From Streptacidiphilus sp. 4-A2 (GTDB taxonomy: Bacteria > Actinomycetota > Actinomycetes > Streptomycetales > Streptomycetaceae), in assembly GCA_014284505.1 (NCBI GenBank), contig JAAFYY010000001.1:4588001-4652000 (forward strand): a DNA stretch of 64,000 nucleotides, read 5' to 3'. Made by a program: the position numbers and the translations under genes. The notes under the pieces were generated by a model. The model was not told the DNA's origin. It saw nothing but the letters and a program-made list of their open reading frames with translations, and made no database searches. Position 1 is the first letter of the stretch. Each line of letters begins with the position of its first letter. Below are positions 29,227 through 41,165 of this stretch, in pieces.

Positions 29227-30986
29227 CTACTCCTTGGCGTCGCCGGGCCGGAAGCCCTCGGCGTCGTTGGTCGGGCCCGACCTGGTGATCGCGTCGCGCA
29301 GGACCGCGCGGTCGTCGAAGGGTCGGATCTCGTCGCGCACGTACTGGCCGAGTTCATGGCCCTTGCCGGCGACCAGCACGCAGTCGCCGGGGTGGGCCAG
29401 GGAGACGGCGGTGGCCACCGCCCGGGCCCGGTCTGGTTCGACCACGACCGCGCCGCGCTCGGTCTCGGGCACCTCGACCACGCCGCCGAACATGGCGGCG
29501 AGGATCGCGAGCGGGTCCTCGCTGCGGGGTTGTCACTGGTGAGCACGGCGGTGTCGGCGTAGCGGGCGGCGATGGCACCCATCGGGCCGCGCTTGAAGGG
29601 GTCGCGGTCGCCGCCGCAGCCGATCACCACGTGCAGCCGGCCCTTGGTGACCTCGCGCAGCGAGCGCAGCGCGGCCTCCAGGGCGTCCGGCTTGTGCGCG
29701 TAGTCGACCACGGCGACAAAGGGCTGGCCGAGGTCGACCCGCTCCATCCGGCCGGGCACACCGACCACCGCGGCGACCCCGGCGGCGGCCTGCTCCAGCG
29801 GCAGTCCGGCACTGGCCAGCGCGGCGATCGCGGCGAGCGCGTTGGCCACGTTGAACGGTCCGGGCAGCGCGACCGAGGCCTCGGCGCGGGCGCCGTCCGG
29901 GCCGGCCCCGGAACGAGGATCCGGCCGGTCCCAGCTCGACCGCCTCGGCCCGCCAGTCGGCGTCCGGGTCGCCCTGGGCGGAGTAGGTGACCACCGGGAT
30001 GCCCGCCTCTGCGGCCAGCCGGCGGCCGTAGGGGTCGTCCAGGTTGACCACGCCGCGCCTGGCCCGGGCCGGCTCGAACAGCCCGGCCTTGGCCCGGTAG
30101 TAGTCCTCCATGTCGGAGTGGAAGTCCAGGTGTTCCGGCGTCAGGTTGTTGAACACCGCGACGTCGTAGACCACACCGTCGACCCGGCCGAACACCAGGG
30201 CGTGGCTGGAGACCTCCATCACCAGCGCGTCCGCGCCGCGTTCGCGCATCACCGCGAGCACCGCGTGCAGGTCGGTGGCCTCGGGGGTGGTCCGCTCGCT
30301 CTTGATCCGCTCCTCGCCGACCCGCATCTCGACCGTGCCGACCAGTCCGCTGACCCGGCCCGCGGCCCGCAGGCCGCCCTCGACCAGGTAGGCGGTGGTG
30401 GTCTTGCCGTTGGTGCCGGTGACCCCGATGGTGAGCAGCGACTCGGCGGGGCTGCCGAGAGGGTGGCGGCCAGCGCGCCCATCCGGGCCCGCGGCCGGTC
30501 GACCACCAGCAGCGGCAGGCCGCAGCCCGCGGCGCGGCGGGCGCCCTCGGCGTCGGTCAGCAGGGCCACCGCACCGCGCTCCGCGGCCTGGGCCGCGAAG
30601 TCCGCGCCGTGGGCGTGCGCGCCGGGCAGCGCCGCGTACAGGTCGCCGGGGCGGACCGCCCGGGAGTCGTGGGTGATCCCGGTCACCGCCGACGAGGAGG
30701 CCCGCTCGGGCACCGCCGGAAGGCCGAGCAGCGCGGCGACCTCGGCCAGCGGGACCGGACGCGGCTGCGCGGGGCGCAGCGGGCCGTTCAGCGGCGGAGC
30801 ACTCGGCTGCCGGGTGTTCAGCAGGGCGCTGGAGGAGCGCTCCACCACCGCCGTGCTGTCGTGGGACTCCTGATCACGTGAGGGCACGGCCGTGAGGTTA
30901 CCCGTACCCGGCTGCCCGGGGCCAAGTGAGGGGGCTCCCGCGGCGGCGGCTGACGTCCCGTCGCCGGACGATGTGACGGAGCTCAT
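29227..30986 (-). CDS. murE: MurE, UDP-MurNAc-dipeptide:diaminopimelate ligase, three frameshifts
   Basis: Adds diaminopimelate to UDP-MurNAc-L-Ala-D-Glu. A Ser/Gly/Pro-rich N-terminal extension of about 75 residues precedes PLAEVAALLGLPAV. The ATP loop region (VTGTNGKTT) is recovered around 30420 after repair near 30455. The DAP-type motif DNPRSEDP is recovered by adding one C near 29530; a third break lies near 29925. Other anchors are EVSSHALVFGRVDG, NLTPEHLDFHSDMEDYY and VVDYAHKPDALEAAL. The DNPR motif indicates DAP rather than lysine; Streptomyces uses the LL form. ATG at 30986 overlaps nothing and lies 16 bases after ftsI. Confidence 0.94.
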
Positions 30987-31002
30987 AGTTCATCTCCTCG
31001 AC

Positions 31003-32996
31003 TCACCAGTTGACCGGCAGGTTCGCCGGGGCGCCGCCGGTCGGCGGCACCTGGAGGCTCTTCAGCGCGAACTCCATGACCTGTCGGAACACCGGCCCGC
31101 ACAGTTCGCCGCCGAAGTGCCCGTTCACCGGGTCCTGCACCACGCAGGAGACGGTGATCCGGGGCCGGTCGGCGGGCGCGAAGCCGATGAACGACGAGGT
31201 GTAGCCGCTGTAGCGGCCGGTGGCCGGATCCACCCGGTTCGCGGTGCCGGTCTTGCCCGCCACCAGGTAGCCGGGGATCTGCGCCAGCGCCCCGGTGCCC
31301 TCCTGGCTGGCCACCACCGACTGGAGCATCCCGGCCAGGGTCTTCGCGGTCCGGGCGCTGACCACCCGGGTCTGCGCGGGCGCGGCCGCGGGCACGAACC
31401 GGCCGTCCGGGCCGGTGACCCCGGCGACCAGGCTCGGCGCCACCCGCACCCCGCCGTTGGCGATGGTCGAGTAGACCGAGGTGGTCTGCAGCGCGTTGAC
31501 CGCGAGGCCCTGGCCGAACGGGATGGTGTACTGCTGCGAGCCCGACCACTGCCCCGGCGGCGCCAGGATGCCCTGGGTCTCCCCGGGGAAGCCCAGGCCG
31601 GACGGCTGTCCGATTGCCGAACCTGGTCAGGTAGCCGTAGAGCACCGGTCGGCCTGCGCCTCGGTGGAGCCCAGCTGCTCCGCGCCAGCATCGTGCCGAT
31701 GTTGAGGACTGCGCCAGCACCCCGTTCAGGTGAGGTGCTCGGTGCCGTGGCCACGTCGTCGTGGAAGACCGTGCCGGCCCGCGGCAGCGTGCCGGGGACG
31801 GTCACCCGGGTCAGCGGGTGGCACATTCTGCTGGAGCACCGCCGCCATGGTCATCAGCTTGCTGACGCTGCCGGGCTCGTAGGCGTCCTGGAGGGCCGGG
31901 TTGCCGAGGTTCGCCGGGTTGGCCGGGCCAGGTCGTTGGGGTCGTAGCCGGGCGCGGTCGCCATCGCCAGGATCCGGCCGTCGGTGACGTCCTGGACGAT
32001 CACATAGCCCTTCTCCGCGCCGGCCGCCTTCACCTCGTCGGTGATCGCCTGCTGGGCCTCCCACTGGATATCGCGGTCGATGGTCAGCCGCAGGTCGGAG
32101 CCGGGCACCGGGGCGGTCTCGCGTCCCCGGAGGCGGGCACCTCCTGACCGCCGGACTGGGCGTAGGTGGTCTCCCGTTGCGGCCCGCCAGCAGCGCGTTG
32201 TACTGCTCCTCCAGTCCGCCCGCGCCCTGCCCGTCGGCGTTGACGAAGCCGATGACATTGGAGGCCAGGCCGGCATCCGGGTAGACCCGCTTGCTGTCCT
32301 TCTGGTGGAACACCCCGTTCAGGGTGTTGGCGCAGTCCTCGTCCACCCGGCCGCTGTCCCCGGCCTTCAGCGCCAGGTTGTTCTCGGCCAGGCAGTGGCC
32401 GCTCCAGGCCTGGGCCACCAGCTTGTTCTCCAGCGCGGTGACCTGGTTCCAGGTCTGCGGCGACTGCTGCTTGGCCAGCAGCGTGTAGCGGTCGCCGGGG
32501 CCGGTGTAGGTGAGGTCCCGGGTCAGCGTCGGCACGTCCACGCCCAGTATCGGCGCCAGCAGGTCGGCGGCCCGGGCCGGGGCGTCCGGGATGTGCGCCT
32601 GGCCGGGGGTGAACATGTAGGGGTCGGCGGTGATGTCGTAGGCGTCGACGGTGGTGGCCAGCACCACTCCGGCGTCGTCGGTGATGGTGCCGCGCTGCGC
32701 CGGAAGGTTGACCGTCTGGTAGAGGTTCACATTCGCCTCGGCGGCCAGCGCCGGGGCGTCCACCATCTGCAGCTGCACCAGGCGGCCGACGAACAGCGCG
32801 AAGGCCGCGCCCAGGGCGATGGTGGCCAGCCGCAGCCGGCGCTTGGGCGAGGCCAGCCGCAGTCCGGCGGGGGCGGGCCGCCGGACCGGGCGCGCGGCCG
32901 CCGGGCGGCCGGTCGCCCTGGCGGCCGCCTTCTTCCCGGCGGCCGGACGCTGGACCGGCGGGCGCCGGGGCGGTTGCGGGCGGCGCGGGTGGTCAT
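31003..32996 (-). CDS. ftsI: FtsI, class B penicillin-binding protein (septal transpeptidase), many frameshifts
   Basis: Cross-links peptidoglycan at the septum with FtsW. A basic head and one membrane helix (residues about 50-75, ending LFVGRLVQLQMVDAP) lead into the pedestal domain (LPAQRGTITDDAGVVLATTV). The transpeptidase box S-x-x-K is EPGSVSKLMT, the SxN box falls in AQSSNIGTML after repair, and the KTG box is VAGKTGTANR. Breaks occur near 32950, 32160-32180, 31925, 31830, 31740-31700, 31620 and 31450-31600, at least six. ATG at 32996 overlaps the ftsL stop (ATGA). It is the most fragmented gene of the cluster, but all domains are present and in order. Confidence 0.92.
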
Positions 32997-33429
32997 CCGT
33001 TGCCGCCCGGGGACAGCGGCTGCGGGCTGCCGAGCACGGTCCCGTCGTCCTTGAGGAAGGCCGGGGCCCCGCCCGGGACCATGCCCAGCTGCCGGGCCCT
33101 GGCCGCCAGGTCGTCCGGCGAGGACCAGCCGGCGATCTGCTGCTGGAGGCCCTGCTGCTGGTCGGTCAGCCGGGTGGTGCGCTGCTGGAGCTGGGTCAGT
33201 TCGAAGGAGCCCTGGTTCAGCGCGGTGTTCAGCATCAGCAGCGCGATCAGCCCGCCCGAGAGCAGCAGCGCCACCAGGGCGGCGAAGGGGCCGCGGCCGC
33301 TGGAGCGCGCGGAGCGGCGGACCGCTCCGCCGGCGGACCTGATCCGGCGTCCGGGGCGGCGGCCCGGCCGGTCCGGGACCTTCGGGCGCGGCCGCCGGCG
33401 GCGCCACCTCCGACTCTTCCCACAGCCAC
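32993..33429 (-). CDS. ftsL: FtsL-like septum formation protein, N-terminal frameshift
   Basis: Small bitopic divisome protein that works with FtsQ and an FtsB-like partner to activate FtsWI. A basic, Pro/Gly-rich cytoplasmic part is followed by one membrane helix (FAALVALLLSGGLIALLMLN) and an outside coiled coil (FELTQLQQRTTRLTDQQQGL). The C-terminus has LAARARQLGMVPGG, a common FtsL ending. GTG at 33429 has AGGAGGG eight bases upstream and follows the repaired rsmH stop by 24 bases, but it is in another frame from the membrane helix, so one indel lies between 33429 and about 33310. Confidence 0.8.
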
Positions 33430-33453
33430 CGCCGTCCCTCCTGCCCGTCCGGA

Positions 33454-34471
33454 CTACTTCCCTGACAGCCTGATTCTCTCGCCGCACGCAGCCTTGCCGG
33501 GGTGGCGCGACGGTTGTCGGCGATCTCTTGCTCGGTCGGCAGCTCCGCGCCCCGGGTCAGCAGCTTGAAACGGGGCTGGTGCTCCTCCGGGACGACCGGC
33601 AGACCAGGGGGCGCGGTGACCGCGGCCCCCGCCGCGAACGCCTGCTTGACCAGCCGGTCCTCCAGGGACTGATAGGACAGCACCGCGATCCGGCCGCCCA
33701 GCGCCAGGACCTCCATGGCGTCCGGGATCGCCCGCTCCAGCACCGAGAGCTCCCGGTTCACCTCGATCCGCAGCGCCTGGAAGGTGCGCTTGGCCGGGTT
33801 GCCGCCGGTGCGGCGGGTGGCGGCCGGGATGGCGTTGCGTACCAGTTCCACCAGACGCGCGCTGTTGCTGAACGGTTCCCGCTCGCGCTCGCGGAGGATC
33901 ACCGAGGCGATCTTGCCGGCGAAGCGCTCCTCGCCGTAGTTCTTCAGGATCCGGGCCAGGTCGCCGTGCGAGTAGGTGTTCAGCACCTCGGCGGCGCTGA
34001 TCCCGGTGCTCTGGTCCATCCGCATGTCCAGCGGGGCGTCCTGGGCGTAGGCGAAGCCGCGCTCGGCCTCGTCCAGCTGCATCGAGGAGACGCCGAGGTC
34101 GAACAGCACGCCGTGCGGCTGCGGGGCGCCGAGGTCGGCCAGCACCTGCGGGATCTCGTCGTAGACGGCGTGCACCAGGGTCGCCCGCTCGCCGAACGGG
34201 GCCAGCCGCTCCCCGGCCAGCCGCAGCGCCTGCGGGTCGCGGTCCACCGCCACCAGCCTGGCCTCGGGGAAGGTCCGCAGCAGCGCTCGCTGTGCCCGCC
34301 GAGGCCCAGTGTCGCGTCCACCACCACCGCGCCGGGGCGGCCGGTCAGCGCCGGGGCCAGTACGTCCAGACAGCGCTGGAGCATCACCGGCACATGTTTG
34401 GCCTCGGGGGCCTGGGGCCGGTGCTCAATGGACTGCCTCTCTGATACGTCCGCTCCGGCCGGGACGGGCAC
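33454..34471 (-). CDS. rsmH: RsmH (MraW), 16S rRNA m4C1402 methyltransferase, two frameshifts
   Basis: S-adenosylmethionine-dependent N4-methylation of 16S rRNA C1402; conserved first gene of dcw clusters. The SAM site is VVDATLGLGGHSE; further signatures are GVLFDLGVSSMQLDEAERGF and FQALRIEVNREL. One G is missing near 34285 (restoring GGHSEALLRTFPEARLVAVD). One C is missing near 33490; adding it gives the normal ending LRAAERIRLSGK and TAG at 33454-33456. The N-terminus before KHVPVMLQRC is poorly conserved; GTG at 34471 is used but a later start is possible. A promoter candidate lies about 330 bases upstream. Confidence 0.93.
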
Positions 34472-35410
34472 GGAGGGTTTCCCGCGGCCGACGGCCCGGG
34501 GCCGGTCGGCGCGGAAGTCTGGCCCGCCCGGCGGCTACGGCACTTTACAGCAGGCCGGTCGCCGACCCGGGCCGCCCGGCGCCTCGCGGCCCGAGGCTGC
34601 GACCGGGGACGCACTGCCTGGTCCCCGCCCGCTCGCCTTGGGGAAGGAGCTCTCTGGCGCCGGGGAAGGGGCGTCAGCGGGCAGGGAGCGGGTGGAGGCC
34701 GGAACAGTGCGTACGCGCTGTGCCCGGCGGGGTGCGCCGGGCCGGGGTGCGAGCCGCGCCCACCCGCGGACCGCGGGACGGCACTGGCTCGACGTCGCGT
34801 CACTTTACTCCACGGCTCACCCGGGTCAATCGGATGCGACGGCGCACGCCCCCCGCCCGGCTCTGAGAAAACCGCAGGTCAAAACGATTCTTCCAGCTGG
34901 CGGCGGGGGCACCCCCGGGTCCGGCGCGGCGCGCGCGCACGGCCGCAGCGGGAAGACCATGCGAACGGAGTACCCGGCGTGCGTCCGCGCGCCCCCGCCG
35001 CACGCCCCCGCACCCACCGACCGCGCCATCCGGTGCGTCCCAGCGCCCGCTCCGGCCCGGCCCTCCCGGCGCCCGCCGACGGCCGCCCGCACCACCGTCG
35101 GAGAGATGACCGCGACTCCCGTATCCGGGGCTCTGTCCGCGACGTCCGCACCGGGCTGCTGCGCGAGGCCCCCGGTGGCCTGATCAGCCCGATCGGGCAT
35201 CCGCCCGGCGGCCGGGGGCATCCGCCGGCGCCCGGTTGGCCCGGGCAAATGCCGCAGCAGCGGAGCAAACGCCTGGCCCGGCCGCCCCGCACGCATACGA
35301 ATCGCCCGCCCGAGTGACGGATCGCCCCGCTACAGGGAACAATGCGCACACGGGAGGGCCCGAGCCGGGGAGAAGGTGACGGCCCCGCAATCGGGCCGAG
35401 GAGCATCCGG
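34472..35410. other. intergenic region between rsmH and the MoxR gene
   Basis: About 940 bases separate the divergent dcw cluster and the MoxR-DUF58-transglutaminase operon. Open frames exist on both strands but are Arg/Pro/Ala-rich composition artefacts with no ribosome binding site or recognisable family. The only AT-richer pieces are near 34801-34830 and 34866-34895. I see no RNA gene. No MraZ homologue, which in many bacteria precedes rsmH, was found. Confidence 0.6.
34802..34829 (-). promoter_or_regulatory. candidate promoter of the dcw cluster
   Basis: On the minus strand TTGACC (34824-34829) is followed after 16 bases by TAAAGT (34802-34807), a good match to the vegetative Streptomyces promoter. 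Transcription would start near 34795, giving a 320-base untranslated leader to rsmH. No closer promoter was recognised. Confidence 0.5.
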
Positions 35411-36406
<996 letters not shown>

Positions 36407-36407
36407 G

Positions 36408-37779
36408 GTGGCGGGCACCACCCGCGGCTGGCGGACCTCCCTGCACGGCCTGACCACCCGCGGACGGTCCTTCCTCGCGGCCGGGACCACCGCGGTGCTC
36501 TGCGCCCTGCTGCTCGGGCAGAGCGGCCTGCTCAGCATCGGCCTGCTGCTGGCGGCGCTGCCGCTGGCCAGCGCCGCCATGCTGACCCGCACCCACTACC
36601 GGGTGGCCAGCGGGCGCCGGCTCACCCCGAGCCGGATCCCGGCGGGCCAGGAGGCCCGGGTCCATCTGCGGGTCGACAATGTCTCCCGGGTGCCCACCGG
36701 CCTGCTGATGCTGGAGGACAAGGTCCCCTATGTGCTCGGCCCCCGCCCGCGCTTCGTGCTGGACCGGGTGGAGCCGCACGGCCACCGCGAGGTGTCCTAC
36801 CGGGTCCGCTCCGACCTGCGCGGACGCTACCCGCTGGGGCCGCTGCAACTGCGCCTGGGCGACCCCTTCGGGCTGTGCGAGCTCACCCGCTCCTTCAACG
36901 CCGCGGACACCCTGACCGTGGTGCCGCAGGTGCAGCCGCTGCCGCAGATCAAGCTCAACGGCGAGTGGACCGGCTACGGCGAGAGCCACTCCCGCGCGGT
37001 CGCCCTCGCCGGTGAGGACGACGCCGTCCCGCGCGAGTACCGGCACGGCGACGACCTGCGCCGGGTGCACTGGCGCTCCACCGCAAAGTACGGCGAACTC
37101 ATGGTCCGCCGCGAGGAGGCGCCGCTGCGCAGCCGGGCCACGGTGCTGCTGGACACCCGCAGCTCCGGGCACCGGGGCAGCGGACCCGCCTCCTCCTTCG
37201 AGTGGGCGGTCGGCGCCGCCGCCTCGGTCTCGCTGCACCTGCTGGAGCGCGGCTACACCGTCCGGCTGCTCACCGACTCCGGCCAGGCGGTCACCGCGAC
37301 CGGCACCGGCTCCGGCGGCTACGGCAGTGCCTCGGCCGAGGCCGCCGGCACGCTGCTGGACGCCCTGGCCCTGGTGGAGGCCTCGCACGGACGCGGGCTC
37401 GCCCAGGCCGAGGAGGTGCTCAGACTCGGCGGCGAGGGACTGGTGGTGGCGCTGCTCGGGGTGGTCGGCGACGAGCGGCTGGCCGGGCTGGCCCGGCTGC
37501 GCCAACGCGCCTCGGCGGCGGTGGCGATCCTGCTGGACGCCGAGAGCTGGACCCTGCTGCGCGGCCTCGGACAGCAGGGCCGCGGCGGCGAGGCGGAGAG
37601 CTCCGAGGACCGCATCGAACGGCAGTCCCGGCTGCTCCGCGCGGCCGGCTGGACAGTCCTGCGGGCCCGCTCCGGGGACTCCCTGCCGGATGTGTGGCGG
37701 CAGGCCGACCGGGCCTCGGCGGCCCCCGGGCTCCCATGCCGGACCCGGCTCGTACTGGATGGGGAGGGAGCAGGCGTGA
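36408..37779 (+). CDS. DUF58 domain protein, C-terminal frameshift
   Basis: Membrane-attached DUF58 protein, a partner of MoxR ATPases with unknown biochemical activity; part of it resembles a von Willebrand A fold. Two hydrophobic helices near the N-terminus (FLAAGTTAVLCALLLGQSGL and SIGLLLAALPLASAAMLT) precede the DUF58 core, with RLGDPFGLCELTRSF and the hallmark VPREYRHGDDLRRVHWRSTA. The natural stop is TGA at 37777-37779, overlapping the next gene's GTG as GTGA, but it is in another frame, so one indel is inferred around 37700-37740. GTG at 36408 follows the MoxR stop by one base; a TTG at 36396 is an alternative. Confidence 0.85.
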
Positions 37780-40176
37780 ACGGCCGTACCCGAATCGCGC
37801 TGCACTCCGTCAGCGCCACCATGCTCACCGCGCTCTGCCTGTGGCCGCTGGTCTCCCCGGCGGAGTGGCTGCTCCAGGCCGCGCTGACGCTGGCGGTCAC
37901 CGCCGCGGTCGGGGTCGGCCTGCGGCGGCGGGCGCGCCCAGGGCGGCGGTCCCGCCGCTGCAACTGCTGGTGCTGCTCCTGCTGCTGACCGTGACCTTCG
38001 TCCGGGGCCAGGCGATCGCCGGATTCCTGCCCGGACCCAACGCCTTCACCCAGTTCGCGGACCTGTTCAGCAGCGGCGTCCACGACATGAACGAGTACGC
38101 CACCCCGGCCCCCGCGCATGCCGGACTGACCCTGATCCTGGTCGGCTCGGTCACCCTGATCGGGCTGGTCGTGGACGCGCTCGCGGTGACCTACCAGCGG
38201 GTCGCGGTGACCGGGCTGCCGCTGCTCGCGCTGTTCTCGGTCGGCACCGGGCTGCACAGCTCGGGCCCGACCTGGCTGTGGTTCCTGCTGGCGGCCGGCG
38301 GCTATCTGTCGCTGCTGCTGGCGGAGGGCCGGGAGCGGCTCGCCCGCTGGGGCCGGGTGTTCCACGGCAGCACCGGCACCATGATCGGAGCCGGGCCCAA
38401 CCCGCTGAACGCCACCGGCTACCGGATCGCCGCGGCCGCGGTGGCCGTCGGGCTGCTGCTGCCGCTGGCCCTGCCCTCCCTGGGCAACGGGCTGCTCGGC
38501 AAGGTCGGCGGCGGCGACGGCCTGGGCGTGCAGAACATCTCCACCGCGGTGAACCCGCTCGCCTCGATCTCCCAGTCGCTCAAGGAGGGCGCGGTCCGGA
38601 CGGTCCTGACCTACACCACCACCTCGCCCGACCCTAAGTACCAGTACCTGCGGATCGTGGACCTGGACCAGTTCAAACGGCACCACCTGGACCACCAGCA
38701 CCCACCAGGTCGACAAGCTGCCCCAGTTGCTGCCGACGCCGGACGGGCTGGGCCAGGGCATCCCGCAGAGCAGCATGAACACCAGCATCAGCACCCAGCA
38801 GACCTACGACCAGAAGTGGCTGCCGCTCCCCTACCCGGCCACCGGCGTGCAGGTCCACGGCGACTGGAAGTACGAGCCGGAGGGGCGGACGCTGATCGGC
38901 GGGACCAACGGCGTCAGCGCCGCCGGCCTCACCTACACGGTCACCAGCCTGGTGCTGAACCCCACGCTGCAACAGCTGGAGGACGCCCCGCAGCCGCCCG
39001 CCGCGTTCCTGAAGACCTACACCGCGCTCCCGCCCGGCCTGCCCGCGGCGGTCGCCCGCGACGCCCGGTCGGTGACCCGGGGCGCCACCAGCGCCTACGC
39101 CCAGGCGAGCGACCTGGTGAACTGGTTCACCAACACCGGCGGCTTCAGCTACAACACGAACGTCTCCGACGACACCGGCTCCCAGGCCATGGCCGAGTTC
39201 CTGAAGAACAAGCAGGGCTACTGCGTGGACTTCGCCGACACCATGGCGGCGATGGCCCGCTCCCTGGGCATCCCGGCCCGGGTGGCCATCGGCTTCACCC
39301 CCGGCACCGAGCAGGCCAACGGCACCTGGGTGGTCACCACCAAGGACGCCCACGCCTGGCCCGAGCTCTACTTCTCGGGGTGGGCTGGCTGCGCTTCGAG
39401 CCGACGCCCAGCATCGGCGTCCCGCCCGGCTACGCCATGAGCAACGGCACGAATCCCACCGGCGCCAACCCCAGCACCCCGGCCGGATCCACCGCCACGC
39501 CCACCGCCAACGCCCGGCCTGTCCGCCGGTCCAGGCCAGGCTCGGTATGTGCGGCGGCGCGAACGCCGGGACCCCGGACAGCGCCACCGGCGCCGGCGGT
39601 CCCGACCCGCTGGAGCTGGCACTGATCGCGGCGGCGGGGCTGCTGCTGGTACTGCTGCTGATCCCGATGCTCTGGCGGCAGCGGCTGCGGCGGACCAGAC
39701 TGCGGCCGCAGCCGCGCGAGCTCAGCGAGCAGCAGGTGCTCGCGGCCTGGCAGGAGCTGATCGACTCCGCCTGGGACCTGGGCATCCCCCCGGGCGGCGG
39801 CGAGACGCCGCGCCGGACCGCTGCCAGGCTCTCCGAGCTGGGTGACCTGGGCGAGGAGCAGCGGGCCGCCGTCGGCCGGGTGGCCCTGGCCACCGAGCAG
39901 GCGCTGTACGCCCCGGCGGCGACCACCCCGGCCACGCTCCAGCAGGATGTGCTGCTGGTGCGCTCCGGGCTGCTGGCCTCCGCCAGCCGCCGGACCAGAA
40001 CCAGGGCGGTGCTGCTGCCGCCGTCCGGGGCGCGGCTGAACGAGCGGGTGCGCTCGGCGCTGCGCGCGGCGGCGGAGCGGGCGCTCTGGGGACCGCTGCA
40101 CCGGCTGCGCGGCCTGGTCGCGGCCGGGGCGCGACGGCCGCGGCCGGGGCGGCGCGACGGCGGGACGGACGGGTAG
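37776..40176 (+). CDS. TgpA-like membrane transglutaminase-domain protein, four frameshifts
   Basis: Large membrane protein with about six N-terminal helices (DUF3488-like region), an extracytoplasmic transglutaminase-like domain, another helix (LELALIAAAGLLLVLLLIPM) and a cytoplasmic DUF4129-like tail. The catalytic Cys is in KNKQGYCVDFADTM and the His in TTKDAHAWPELYF; the acidic residue is expected in WLRFEPTPS. Frames change near 37935, 38680, 39378 (one G missing, restoring FSGVGWLRFEPTPS) and 39530. It is co-transcribed with the MoxR and DUF58 genes, a combination widespread in bacteria. The reaction is unknown; proteolytic or amide-transfer activity at the cell surface is the usual suggestion. 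Confidence 0.87.
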
Positions 40177-40192
40177 CACCCGGCCGGACGCG

Positions 40193-40230
40193 GGAAGGGT
40201 GGCGGCCCCGGGCGGGGCCGCCACCCTTCC
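40193..40230. terminator. bidirectional terminator hairpin
   Basis: A perfect 17-bp inverted repeat (40193-40209 with 40214-40230, loop GGGC) lies 16 bases after the transglutaminase-like gene and about 110 bases from the convergent DUF3040 stop, so it can serve both transcripts. Confidence 0.8.
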
Positions 40231-40302
40231 TGGTGGCTGTGCCGTTCGTTCTCGCGGTCCCGGCGGAACGCCGCAGCGCGAGCCCGCTGCCGCGGGCCCA
40301 GC

Positions 40303-40334
40303 GGCTACCGGGCTACCGGGCTACCGGGCTACCG
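40303..40334. repeat. four tandem copies of GGCTACCG
   Basis: Exact 8-base units repeated four times just beyond the DUF3040 stop codon (40343-40345). The array is non-coding; copy number probably varies between strains. Confidence 0.85.
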
Positions 40335-40342
40335 GCGGGGCG

Positions 40343-40729
40343 CTACTGGCCGTCCTGGCGGCGCTGCCAGCGCTGCTCCATCCGGTCGACCACGGTGGTG
40401 CGGCCGGTGCGGCGGCGGCGCTGCGGGGCGCCGGTGCGCGGGTCGGCCAGGCCGAGGCGGGGGGCGCGGCGCCAGCTGTACACGGCGAGTGCGGCACAGA
40501 CGACCATCAGTGCCAGTCCGACCACGCTCAGCCAGTCGTGCTTGGTGACCGCTCCGCCAACGAGCAGGGCGACACCGACGACGAAGCCGGCGACGGCAGC
40601 GTAGACCGTCCGGCGGGTGCGGGCCCGCAGGCCCGTACCTTCGAGCGCTGTCGCGAACTTGGGGTCCTCGGCGTACAGCGCTCGCTCCATCTGCTCGAGC
40701 AGTCGCTGCTCGTGCTCCGAGAGCGGCAC
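40343..40729 (-). CDS. DUF3040 membrane protein
   Basis: 128-residue actinobacterial protein of unknown function. The conserved N-terminus MPLSEHEQRLLEQMERALYAEDPKFA is represented here by LSEHEQRLLEQMERALYAED, typical of DUF3040. Two adjacent membrane helices (about residues 42-60 and 65-85) precede a basic tail. GTG at 40729 has a GGAGGAGG ribosome binding site. Intact and monocistronic, facing the transglutaminase operon. In other actinobacteria it also lies near the dcw region; no role is established. Confidence 0.88.
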   Translation of the reverse strand: MPLSEHEQRLLEQMERALYAEDPKFATALEGTGLRARTRRTVYAAVAGFVVGVALLVGGAVTKHDWLSVVGLALMVVCAALAVYSWRRAPRLGLADPRTGAPQRRRRTGRTTVVDRMEQRWQRRQDGQ

Positions 40730-41165
40730 GTCGTCCTCCTCCTCTGGTCGCCCTGGCGACCACCGCCGTCCCCGTCAGGACGAACAGTCTCATCAGGATA
40801 GGCGCGGAGTGACCTCCGGGATACCCACCCCACTGCACACCGCCGTTGCCATGACCAGGGACACACTCGTGAGTAGCGGACTACTTGATCCTGCGGATCC
40901 CGCTTGTGTTCCGTATGCCCCGGCCGCAGGGCGGTCATGCGTTGGCGGCTTCACCCGAATCATACGTTCCGACCGGTGGTTTTCCAGGGGGCACGGACCG
41001 ATGGACCGCAGGGCGGGCCCCGCCGTGGACGATCACGCGAACCGCCGCTGCGGCACCGACCCCGGGGCCTGCTCAGACACCCGCACCGGGGCCTGCCCGG
41101 ACCCCTGCGCGGGGCCGTGTCCGGGCCCTGCGCGGGCGCCCGGCCGGGGCCCGGCCGGGCGCGGT
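40730..41165. other. intergenic region upstream of DUF3040
   Basis: About 435 bases between the DUF3040 start and the methyltransferase stop, both genes on the minus strand. Part of it (about 40860-40990) is less GC-rich and may hold the DUF3040 promoter. The stretch 41030-41165 is dominated by CCGGGGCC-type low-complexity sequence able to form stable hairpins, probably terminating the methyltransferase transcript. No convincing coding frame on either strand. Confidence 0.5.

Noticed and set aside
34826..35296. 156-codon minus-strand frame between rsmH and moxR
   Set aside because: Arg/Ala/Pro/Gly composition, no start signal, no recognisable motif; typical chance frame in high-GC DNA.
40303..40334. 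GGCTACCG array as a CRISPR or attachment site
   Set aside because: Units are directly adjacent with no spacers, and no cas, integrase or tRNA gene is nearby.
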